Assembly (NCBI GenBank): GCA_017472735.1
Contig: JAFUOD010000007.1
Span: 124,001-188,000 of the forward strand
DNA: 64,000 bases
From: Oscillospiraceae bacterium
Lineage (GTDB): Bacteria; Bacillota; Clostridia; Oscillospirales; Ruminococcaceae
Direction: 5' to 3'
Shown here: positions 1 through 6,831 of the stretch, piece by piece
How positions within the stretch are numbered: the first letter of the stretch is position 1
Layout of the letters: each line of letters opens with the position of its first letter
The notes under the pieces: model-generated
What the model was told of the DNA's origin: nothing
The model's database searches: none
The model's input: only the letters and a program-made list of their open reading frames with translations
Translations under genes and position numbers: made by a program

Positions 1-2
1 TT

Positions 3-80
3 GACGGAAATAAATATTTCTGTGATGATATCGGCAAGCTCGACCGTAAGAGTCTTGCAGTTTTAGAAATTTACATTTAA
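3..80 (+). CDS. C-terminal end of an upstream gene (partial)
   Basis: The frame starting at base 3 is open from the window edge to a TAA at 78-80 and reads as 25 residues ending in ...SLAVLEIYI. It sits 33 bases before the ABC exporter gene on the same strand, with no terminator between, so the two are probably co-transcribed. The pattern of alternating acidic/basic residues followed by LDxxS and an LE helix resembles the end of DUF1854-type proteins, which often neighbour ABC exporters. This is only a tentative resemblance because the rest of the gene is outside the window. Confidence 0.45.
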   Translation, partial: DGNKYFCDDIGKLDRKSLAVLEIYI

Positions 81-113
81 TTGTTTCCCTTATGAAAGGG
101 GTGATTATAACCT

Positions 114-2324
114 ATGAATTTAAAACTTTCTGCACCCGAGGGTATAGAGCTTGACAGCCTTGTCTTTTCACTTCCGTTCAATATCAACAGCTCCGATAGG
201 CGAGTGAACGGTCACTTGTGTGTCTCCCGCGAGGAGATAATGGTATATATCAACGGAGAGCTTAAAGAAGCTTTTGAGTTTAATAAATATGAAGAATACG
301 CTTGTGAGCAGCTTGTCGGCTGTTCAATGATGGTAGGCAAAATTGATGATAAAGATGTTAAATGCATCTGTGCCTTCACCCAGGATAATTTTGTTGCTTT
401 TGCCGAGCTTTGCAAGCTTTTAAACCACCATCTTACAACAGGCGAGTTTATTACCGAAAGTGACATTGACGAGCCTAAGTGCCCCAAGTGTCATCTGCCT
501 CTTGACGGCTATTCGGAATGTCCTTACTGCCAATCGAAGATAAAGGTGTTCTCGAAACTTTTAAAGCGTGTAGCGCCTTATAAAAAGCCATTTGCGGTTG
601 CAATTCTGTGCACGATCATTGCACAGCTTTTGGGTGTTATTGAGCCATATGTCAACCGTATTTTGGTTGATGATTATGTTATTCCCATGAATACCTCGAA
701 CTGGACAGGTTTTGGTATTTTATGCGGTGCAATGCTGCTGATCGTCATAATCAACACGATACTTGATTATATCAACATGAAGTGCAGCTTTCGCGTTGCA
801 CTTAACTTAGGCCAGGACCTTCGTCAGGACGTGTTTAACAAAACGCTTGATCTTTCAATGTCCTCGATCTCTAAGAAAACTGCCGGTGAGCTTATCAACC
901 GTGTTTCCAACGATGCCAATAAGCTCCAAAGCTTTATCACCGATAACGGTAAAAATGCAATCGTTAGAATAATGTCGCTAATCATCATTGCGATTATTCT
1001 GTTTGTTATGAACTGGAAGCTTGCTTTAATGGCGGTTTTGCCTATTCCTTTGGCTGTATACATTGTTAAGAAGCTTTATAACGTAATCCACATGCATTTC
1101 GGCAGATCGTGGAGATTTAATAACGCACATTCTAAGCTTTTGCACGATACCTTAAACGGCATTCGAGTTGTAAAAACCTGCGGCACTGAAAAGGACGAAA
1201 TTGTTAGATACGAGCAGGCTTCAGGTAAGTGGGCAAGTGCCGCTTCCCGTGCCGAGGTTGTGTGGTCGTTAATTTGGCCGGTAACCAACTTTGTAATGAC
1301 TCTCGGTCATTTCTTTGTACTTTACTTTGGTTCATTAATGATCTTAAACAAGATACCCGGCTTAGGTTCAATGTCTTTAGGTCAGCTCATTCAGTTTACC
1401 TCTTATGTTTCAATGCTTTATAATCCGCTTCGTTGGCTTATGCAGTTGCCGCGAACCTTGGCTGATGTATCTATCAGTGCTTCTAAAGTATTTGAAATTT
1501 TGGAGGAGCAGACCGATGTCAGGGATGACAAGGACTGCGTTGACCTCGACATAAAAGGTGATATTGATTTTAACCACGTTTTCTTTGGCTACAAGGTTTA
1601 TAACCCTGTACTTAAAGATATTACCTGCAAGCTCGAACAAGGCAAAATGTATGGCATTGTCGGTCATTCCGGCGTAGGCAAGTCAACAATGATAAACCTT
1701 ATTTTAAGACTTTACGATGCAACACAGGGCTCGGTTAAAATCGACGGCGTTGATATCAAAAAGATATCTCAACAAAGCTTGCGTTCGCAGGTCGGCGTTG
1801 TTCTGCAGGAGACTTATCTCTTTGAAGGCAGCATATTAGACAATATCTCTTACGCTAAGCCCGATGCTACCTTTGAAGAAATCATTGATGCCGCAAAGGT
1901 TGCTCACGCTCACGAGTTTATTACAAAGTTGCCTGACGGTTACAATACCCGTGTCGGTAACAAGGGTCACACGCTTTCGGGCGGTGAGAGACAGAGAATT
2001 GCTATTGCACGTGCAATTCTTCACAACCCGAAAATTATTATTCTGGACGAAGCAACCGCTTCTCTTGATACCGAAACCGAGCGTCAGATTCAAGAGGGCT
2101 TAGGTGAGCTTTGCAAGGGCAGAACCACCATTGCTATCGCTCACAGACTTTCTACATTATCTAATGCTGACAGTCTTATTGTTTTGGATAAGGGACGTCT
2201 TGCCGAAATGGGCTCACACGATGAGCTTATGCGCAAAAAAGGTGTATATTATAACCTTGTTATGGCACAGCGCCAGACAACCAAAATGAAAAAAGTTGAG
2301 AAAAATGCGCTTGCAAATGCATAA
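114..2324 (+). CDS. ABC exporter (permease-ATPase fusion) with N-terminal zinc ribbon
   Basis: This is a 736-residue half-transporter that would pump an unidentified substrate out of the cell as a dimer, powered by ATP. The N-terminal ~150 residues are an extra soluble domain ending in a zinc ribbon (C123-x2-C126 and C136-x2-C139). Six hydrophobic segments follow between about 155 and 440, as in type I exporters. The ATPase domain has Walker A GHSGVGKST near 517-525, the signature LSGGERQ near 620, Walker B IIILDEATASLD near 641-652 and the switch His in IAHRLS near 676. AAGGGGTG lies before the ATG. Usual exporters of this class are about 580-620 residues, so the zinc-ribbon extension is the odd part. 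Substrate not predictable. Confidence 0.9.
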   Translation: MNLKLSAPEGIELDSLVFSLPFNINSSDRRVNGHLCVSREEIMVYINGELKEAFEFNKYEEYACEQLVGCSMMVGKIDDKDVKCICAFTQDNFVAFAELCKLLNHHLTTGEFITESDIDEPKCPKCHLPLDGYSECPYCQSKIKVFSKLLKRVAPYKKPFAVAILCTIIAQLLGVIEPYVNRILVDDYVIPMNTSNWTGFGILCGAMLLIVIINTILDYINMKCSFRVALNLGQDLRQDVFNKTLDLSMSSISKKTAGELINRVSNDANKLQSFITDNGKNAIVRIMSLIIIAIILFVMNWKLALMAVLPIPLAVYIVKKLYNVIHMHFGRSWRFNNAHSKLLHDTLNGIRVVKTCGTEKDEIVRYEQASGKWASAASRAEVVWSLIWPVTNFVMTLGHFFVLYFGSLMILNKIPGLGSMSLGQLIQFTSYVSMLYNPLRWLMQLPRTLADVSISASKVFEILEEQTDVRDDKDCVDLDIKGDIDFNHVFFGYKVYNPVLKDITCKLEQGKMYGIVGHSGVGKSTMINLILRLYDATQGSVKIDGVDIKKISQQSLRSQVGVVLQETYLFEGSILDNISYAKPDATFEEIIDAAKVAHAHEFITKLPDGYNTRVGNKGHTLSGGERQRIAIARAILHNPKIIILDEATASLDTETERQIQEGLGELCKGRTTIAIAHRLSTLSNADSLIVLDKGRLAEMGSHDELMRKKGVYYNLVMAQRQTTKMKKVEKNALANA

Positions 2325-2329
2325 AAAGC

Positions 2330-2364
2330 AAAACCTCCAAGAATTCATTTTCTTGGAGGTTTTT
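2330..2364. terminator. Bidirectional intrinsic terminator
   Basis: A 13-14 bp inverted repeat (AAAACCTCCAAGAA / TTCTTGGAGGTTTT) lies between the convergent ABC exporter gene and the APH-like gene. A runs on one side and T runs on the other let it stop transcription from both directions. Confidence 0.85.
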
Positions 2365-2367
2365 ATA

Positions 2368-3174
2368 TCAAAACAGCTCATCAAGCATTATATAATAGTC
2401 AAGCTTTTTTTCGTTTTTCTCAATACCAAGCTTTTCAAAAAGCAGGTCGGGATTAAACCCTTCATAAACTTTGCCGCCAAACGTGCCGTCCATGTTGTGC
2501 TTTAAACTTCTGTAACACAGCGCAATATCTCTCCACTTATCGCCAACGCCCATGTCGCCAAGGTCGATATATCCTGAAATCTTCCCGTTTGCCGAAAAAA
2601 TATTAGGCAAACAGAAATCACCGTGCGAAAGCACAGGCTTATATTCCGGTTTGTTATCAAAAAGCCATTGCAATAAATCCTCGGGAGTTTTGAATCTTCC
2701 GTTTTCTCCAAAGGTATCTTTTTCGACATTATCAAGGTCATAAAGCTTGTTTTCAACCTGATACTTGGCTTCAAAAAGCTCAGTATCAAGGTCTCTTATC
2801 CTCGGACAGTCAGATATATCAACGCTCCACAGAGTCTTAAGCCCCTCAGACAAAAGTTCGCAAAGCTCTTCAGGTCTCTCTAAAAAATACTCATCGCAAA
2901 GCATTTTACCGTTAATTCGAGACATTAACAAATAGCAAAGCTCGTTTTCTTTATCAACGCAAAGCACTTTCGGCACAGGCAGTTTGTCCTCGAGCCAACG
3001 CATAACGCTTACCGTTCCATCGAACTGCTTACTCTGCTTTTCAATTTTTAATACCATATCATCGAAGGTCAAAATTGTTGAGCCAGACATTCCAACTCTA
3101 TCAAAGGTGTAAGGGAGACCTTGGACTATTTTGAATATGTTATTTGTAACATGTATACCGTTTAAAGTCGGCAT
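2368..3174 (-). CDS. APH(3')-family aminoglycoside phosphotransferase-like kinase
   Basis: A 268-residue cytosolic small-molecule kinase of the choline/aminoglycoside kinase fold. It carries the catalytic loop HGDFCLPN near residues 183-190 and the metal-binding IDLGD near 199-203, followed by GVGDKWRDIALC. Three stretches match what I recall of APH(3')-IIIa closely: WLEDKLPVPKVL, SVDISDCP and the very C-terminus YYIMLDELF. Length also matches (264 in APH(3')-IIIa). Members of that family phosphorylate the 3' hydroxyl of kanamycin/neomycin using ATP. The ATG directly follows the TAA of the MazG-like gene, so translation is probably coupled. No mobile element is visible nearby, so it may be a resident gene with another natural substrate. 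Resistance activity is not shown by the sequence. Confidence 0.85.
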   Translation of the reverse strand: MPTLNGIHVTNNIFKIVQGLPYTFDRVGMSGSTILTFDDMVLKIEKQSKQFDGTVSVMRWLEDKLPVPKVLCVDKENELCYLLMSRINGKMLCDEYFLERPEELCELLSEGLKTLWSVDISDCPRIRDLDTELFEAKYQVENKLYDLDNVEKDTFGENGRFKTPEDLLQWLFDNKPEYKPVLSHGDFCLPNIFSANGKISGYIDLGDMGVGDKWRDIALCYRSLKHNMDGTFGGKVYEGFNPDLLFEKLGIEKNEKKLDYYIMLDELF

Positions 3175-3480
3175 TTAAATCAGCCTCTCATTTTTCATTC
3201 TTTCAAGCGATTCATTAATCGATTCTTCAAGCTCGGACTGGCAGTTATAATAAAGCGTAAGCTGAATCAGAGCGTTCAGAGCTTGCTTTATTTCACCAGC
3301 GAGCTTTTCTTTAGAAGGTTCACCGTATTTAAGATTTTTAATACCTGAATTCTCGAAATGATTCACTTCGCTTGCAACTTCGCCGCATTCTTCTAAAATG
3401 CGAGCAACTATCTGATATGGCTGATTTCCGTCAGGAAATCTTGCATTATGCCCCTTTGCCATTAAATAAAGTTTGTCCAT
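3175..3480 (-). CDS. MazG-like nucleotide pyrophosphohydrolase-type protein
   Basis: A 101-residue, probably all-helical protein. The stretch RILEECGEVASEVN carries the ExxE-type metal-binding pattern of MazG-like NTP pyrophosphohydrolases, and a second helix (KLAGEIKQALNALIQL) sits where the partner EIxD-type helix normally lies, though its acidic residues are reduced. Such enzymes hydrolyse non-canonical or surplus NTPs to NMP and pyrophosphate. Only the N-terminal half of the motif set is convincing, so activity is uncertain. GAAAGGA precedes the ATG. The gene is first of a two-gene unit whose second member, the APH-like kinase, starts at the base after its stop codon. Confidence 0.65.
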   Translation of the reverse strand: MDKLYLMAKGHNARFPDGNQPYQIVARILEECGEVASEVNHFENSGIKNLKYGEPSKEKLAGEIKQALNALIQLTLYYNCQSELEESINESLERMKNERLI

Positions 3481-3576
3481 AATTATCCTTTCTCTGTCAC
3501 AGTTCTATCCAAAATCTTTTTATCACTTCGTTATCAACTCTTTTGCATATCCCTTTTTTCACTCCAATTTGTAAAC

Positions 3577-3607
3577 AGCAGGTGCAGGGTAGCCCCCAAC
3601 ACCTGCT
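3577..3607 (-). terminator. Probable terminator of asnB
   Basis: Read on the minus strand, an 8-bp stem (AGCAGGTG / CACCTGCT) with a GC-rich loop lies just past the asnB stop codon and is followed by a weak T-rich stretch (TGTTTAC). The short T tract lowers confidence. Confidence 0.5.
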
Positions 3608-3614
3608 TTAAAGT

Positions 3615-5438
3615 TTATCCGAAATAAACATCATACCAAACCAAGAAGGTGTAAACTGTCCAGATCTTTCTTGAATAGTCATACTTTCCGTCTCGGTGGT
3701 CGCACAACAGCGAAACAAGCTTCTCACTGTTGAAGAACTTCTTAGCATTTTCACTTTCGAATGCCGCTTTAACCTTGTTAAAGTATTCGTCCTCTTTAAG
3801 CCAGACCCTAATAGGAACAGGGAAGCCTAGCTTCTTTTTATTAGCTGTTAAAGGAGGGCACGCTCTCAGCGCCGCTTTACGCATTGCAAACTTTGTGTTT
3901 TCCTTTGTCACTCTGTATCTTTTAGGAATACGCTGGGCAAGCGCCATGACCTCTTTATCTAAGAATGGAACTCGAAGTTCGAGCGAATTTGCCATACTCA
4001 TCTTATCAGCCTTTAAAAGAATGTCACCGGTCATCCAAAGGTGAAGATCTAAATACTGCATCTTTGTAACATTGTCCTTGCCTTTAACCTTGTCATAAAA
4101 CGGTTTTGTTATTTCCATTGCCTTTGGGGCATCAGTTTTAATTGTTAATATATTTTTTCTTTCCTCTTCAGAGAAAATGTAAGCATTGCCGATAAATCGC
4201 TCCTCTAAATCTTTGCTTCGTCTTATAAGGAAGTTCACGCCGCGTTTTGCCGGAAGTTTAGAGGCAATAGCGCCAATTCCTTTTCTTATAGGCTTGGGTA
4301 TAGCATTGTAGAAAGCCATATCATCGGGCTCTTTATAAATGTTATAGCCGCCGAAGATCTCATCAGCGCCCTCACCGCTTAAAACGACCTTAACTCTTTC
4401 GCTGGCAAGCTTGCAAACAAAATAGAGGGCTACTGCCGCAGGGTCAGCCAAAGGCTCATCCATGTGATACTGGATCTTAGCAAAATTGCCCCAATATTCT
4501 TCAGGTGTAATAACCTTTGAGATATTCTCTTTGCCGATATATTTCGAGAATTCCTTAGCATAACCTATCTCGTTGTATTTCTCATCCTCACCGAAACCGA
4601 CGGTAAAGGTCTTATCAACATTTGCGACAGCCGCAACATAGCTCGAATCTACACCGCTCGATAAGAAACTGCCAACCTCAACATCGGCAATTTTATGTGC
4701 TTCAACCGAGTTCTTAAAGGTATCAGAGATCATATCAACCCATTCATCCAATTCGGGCTTTTCATCGGCATCAAAATTAATCTCCCAATATCTTTCGGTT
4801 TCAAGCTTTCCGCCTTTATATGTAAAGCAGTGTGCAGGCAAAAGCTTGTAAACGCCCTTAAAGAAAGTCTCAACACAAGGGGAGTACTGGAAAGTAAGAT
4901 AATTTTCAAGCGCTGTTTCGTTAAGCACTTTTTCAAAATGAGGATGATGCAAAAAACTCTTGATTTCGGATCCGAACATAAATGTACCGTTCATGTTGGC
5001 ATAATACATCGGCTTGATGCCAAAAAAGTCGCGCGCACCAAAAAGCTCGTTTGTGTTCTTATTCCAAATAACAAATGCGAACATTCCTCTTAACTTCTTT
5101 AAAAGAGACTTGCCCCATTGTTCATATCCGTGAAGCAAAACCTCAGAGTCGGTATTTGTTGAAAACTCGTGACCGCACTTTATAAGCTCCTCGCGCAAGG
5201 TCTGATAGTTATAAATTTCGCCGTTAAAGGTCAATACCAAGCTTCCGTCTTCGTTAAACAAGGGCTGATGTCCCTGTGAAAGGTCGATGATAGATAACCG
5301 TCTGAATCCAAGCGCAATTTTATCATCAATATACTTACCCTCCGAGTCCGGACCTCGGTGAGCTATAGAATCCATCATCTTCTGCAAAACGGGTGTAGCG
5401 TCTTTCAGCTCGTTTGTAAATCCAACAAAACCGCACAT
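3615..5438 (-). CDS. asnB: Asparagine synthase (glutamine-hydrolysing)
   Basis: A 607-residue cytosolic enzyme making asparagine from aspartate, ATP and glutamine. Cys2 right after the initiator Met (MCGFVGF) is the nucleophile of the class II glutaminase domain, which fills about the first 200 residues and includes RLSIIDL and NGEIYNY. The synthetase domain has the PP-loop SSGVDSS near 256-262 that binds ATP, then GEGADEIFGGY. GAGGA stands 7 bases before the ATG. It is a single-gene unit, with a promoter-like TTGAAA-17-TATAAT upstream and a hairpin downstream, and is divergent from the SGNH gene. Length is typical of bacterial AsnB. Asparagine synthases of this type can also act on cell-wall or peptide carboxylates, but the full core motif set favours AsnB. 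Confidence 0.93.
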   Translation of the reverse strand: MCGFVGFTNELKDATPVLQKMMDSIAHRGPDSEGKYIDDKIALGFRRLSIIDLSQGHQPLFNEDGSLVLTFNGEIYNYQTLREELIKCGHEFSTNTDSEVLLHGYEQWGKSLLKKLRGMFAFVIWNKNTNELFGARDFFGIKPMYYANMNGTFMFGSEIKSFLHHPHFEKVLNETALENYLTFQYSPCVETFFKGVYKLLPAHCFTYKGGKLETERYWEINFDADEKPELDEWVDMISDTFKNSVEAHKIADVEVGSFLSSGVDSSYVAAVANVDKTFTVGFGEDEKYNEIGYAKEFSKYIGKENISKVITPEEYWGNFAKIQYHMDEPLADPAAVALYFVCKLASERVKVVLSGEGADEIFGGYNIYKEPDDMAFYNAIPKPIRKGIGAIASKLPAKRGVNFLIRRSKDLEERFIGNAYIFSEEERKNILTIKTDAPKAMEITKPFYDKVKGKDNVTKMQYLDLHLWMTGDILLKADKMSMANSLELRVPFLDKEVMALAQRIPKRYRVTKENTKFAMRKAALRACPPLTANKKKLGFPVPIRVWLKEDEYFNKVKAAFESENAKKFFNSEKLVSLLCDHRDGKYDYSRKIWTVYTFLVWYDVYFG

Positions 5439-5510
5439 ATATTTTTCCTCGCTTTATAATATATACTTAACCCATAAACCTATTATTAGGATTATTTTTC
5501 TAACTTTAAT

Positions 5511-5539
5511 ATTATAACTAATATCAACGATTATTTCAA
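5511..5539 (-). promoter_or_regulatory. Sigma-A-type promoter for asnB
   Basis: On the minus strand TTGAAA (5539-5534) and a perfect TATAAT (5516-5511) are separated by 17 bases, about 70 bases before the asnB start codon. Confidence 0.65.
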
Positions 5540-5592
5540 GTCGCAAACAAAAAGAATATAGTTACACTTAAGTTACAATTTTTGCTTTTGCC

Positions 5593-5621
5593 TTGAAACT
5601 TGCAGATTTATAATATATAAT
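5593..5621 (+). promoter_or_regulatory. Sigma-A-type promoter for the SGNH gene
   Basis: TTGAAA at 5593-5598 and TATAAT at 5616-5621 are separated by 17 bases, 27 bases before the ATG at 5649. A second TATAAT at 5609 is too close to the -35 box to be used with it. Confidence 0.65.
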
Positions 5622-5648
5622 GTATATAAATCATTTTAGGAGGAGACC

Positions 5649-6512
5649 ATGAGCGATTATTCCACCAAAAAGAAACCCCGCCGAGTAAGATATCATTTCA
5701 GCCTCGTTTTCTTTGTTGCTGTATTTATCTTCGGCTTCATGTTTTATAAATATGTAACAGAAACAACACTTGAAGATGTTTTAGCTAAAGAGGGCAGCAT
5801 CAGTCTCCCGGCAGCTTCAGACAGTGTAGAGAATACAGACAATGCCAATGAAACGCCCCCTACCGAAGATAACGACCCGGAGGAAAGCGAAGCGGCAGAA
5901 CCCGGTATAAACCCTGTTCCTTTGGGTGAGAAAAAATCTTCTGACTATCTTGATTCATGCATATTTATCGGCGACTCTATTACATACGGACTGGCTTCTT
6001 ACAACGTGGTGCCTTCCGCTAACGTTTATGCAAGCGTTTCAATGAGCATTTCGAAGGTAGAAACTGCTGAGATCGAGACTCAGTATGGAAAAATGACGAT
6101 TTTAGAGGCTTTAACCAACAAACAACCCGAGAATATATATATCATGCTCGGTTCGAACGGTGCCGCATTTATGAATGTAAACGATATGTATCAATCCTTC
6201 TCTTCGTTTATGAAAAAGGTTTCTGAGCTTTGCCCTCAATCTGAAATCTACATTTTAAGTGTTCCACCTGTTACCGCTAATAAAGAATCTTCAACCGAAA
6301 CCCCGATTTTAAATTCAGACCTCGACGAATTCAACGAAAAGCTTTTAGAATATGCAGACCGCAACAATATGCACTACGTTGACGTGTGCACAGCACTAAA
6401 AGATGAAAACGGCAAATTGCCCGAAGATGATGCAGAAAACGATGGTTTGCATTTAAAATATTCAGCCTACACCAAGCTAATTGACTATGTTTTAAGTCAT
6501 GTGGCTGAATAA
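5649..6512 (+). CDS. Membrane-anchored SGNH/GDSL hydrolase-like protein
   Basis: A 287-residue protein with a positively charged N-terminus, one membrane segment (about residues 16-38), an acidic Asp/Glu/Thr-rich linker to about 95, and an external SGNH domain. Block I is FIGDSITYG with catalytic Ser110, block III is LGSNG in place of GxND, and block V is DGLH with Asp265 and His268. Such domains act as esterases or O-acyl transferases on carbohydrates or cell-wall polymers, here on the outer side of the membrane. GGAGGAG precedes the ATG. It is monocistronic, with its own promoter and terminator. The substrate cannot be read from the sequence; Gly-Ser-Asn-Gly instead of the usual Asn-Asp is a small deviation. 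Confidence 0.8.
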   Translation: MSDYSTKKKPRRVRYHFSLVFFVAVFIFGFMFYKYVTETTLEDVLAKEGSISLPAASDSVENTDNANETPPTEDNDPEESEAAEPGINPVPLGEKKSSDYLDSCIFIGDSITYGLASYNVVPSANVYASVSMSISKVETAEIETQYGKMTILEALTNKQPENIYIMLGSNGAAFMNVNDMYQSFSSFMKKVSELCPQSEIYILSVPPVTANKESSTETPILNSDLDEFNEKLLEYADRNNMHYVDVCTALKDENGKLPEDDAENDGLHLKYSAYTKLIDYVLSHVAE

Positions 6513-6570
6513 AAAGTCCCATCTTATCTATGTTTTGGTGATATGAAAAGTTAATAAACTTTACACTTAG

Positions 6571-6602
6571 GCGCTGTCATTTTTGCATGACGGCGCTTTT
6601 TA
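6571..6602 (+). terminator. Terminator of the SGNH gene
   Basis: Stem GCGCTGTCAT / ATGACGGCGC with a short TTTTGC loop, one G-T wobble, followed by CTTTTTAA. Confidence 0.8.
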
Positions 6603-6704
6603 AGCTTGTGTCAAGTTATTTTACATTACATGATACGCTTGTGCAAAGTAGCTAAAACTAACAAGTCAATTCTATTGGAAATGAATATTGACTTATTTTT
6701 GCTG

Positions 6705-6751
6705 ATACGATATATTTGATATAACGCATTTGCGACCGCAATATATGGTGG
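6705..6751 (+). promoter_or_regulatory. Tandem NrdR-box-like operators before nrdD
   Basis: Two 16-bp sites centred on ATATAT (6710-6715 and 6741-6746) match the NrdR box acaCWATATATWGtgt at 11 and 12 of 16 positions by eye. They are separated by 15 bp, giving 31 bp centre to centre (about three helical turns), which is the arrangement known for NrdR repressor sites before ribonucleotide reductase genes. They lie 81-127 bases before the nrdD start. Confidence 0.6.
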
Positions 6752-6831
6752 TTGCGGCAGAATTTTTCTTTTATCACTTCTATTGTTTAAATGAGATAAG
6801 ATGATATAAACATTTGGGGAGGACGTAACAA

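Larger units (their letters stand above)
6513..6831. other. 319-base regulatory region between the SGNH gene and nrdD
   Basis: No gene of convincing size is present. The region holds, in order, the SGNH terminator (6571-6602), an 8-bp inverted repeat AAGTCAAT/ATTGACTT (6663-6694), two NrdR-box-like sites (6705-6751) and the GGGGAGG Shine-Dalgarno of nrdD. A further inverted repeat CCGCAA/TTGCGG overlaps the second NrdR-like site at 6736-6757. I could not settle a clear -10/-35 pair for nrdD. Confidence 0.6.

Noticed and set aside
4695..5093. 132-codon plus-strand frame inside asnB
   Set aside because: Antisense shadow of asnB with no recognisable protein features.
5439..5648. Possible T-box or riboswitch leader before asnB
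   Set aside because: The spacer holds two good promoters back to back but no T-box sequence or stable stem set.
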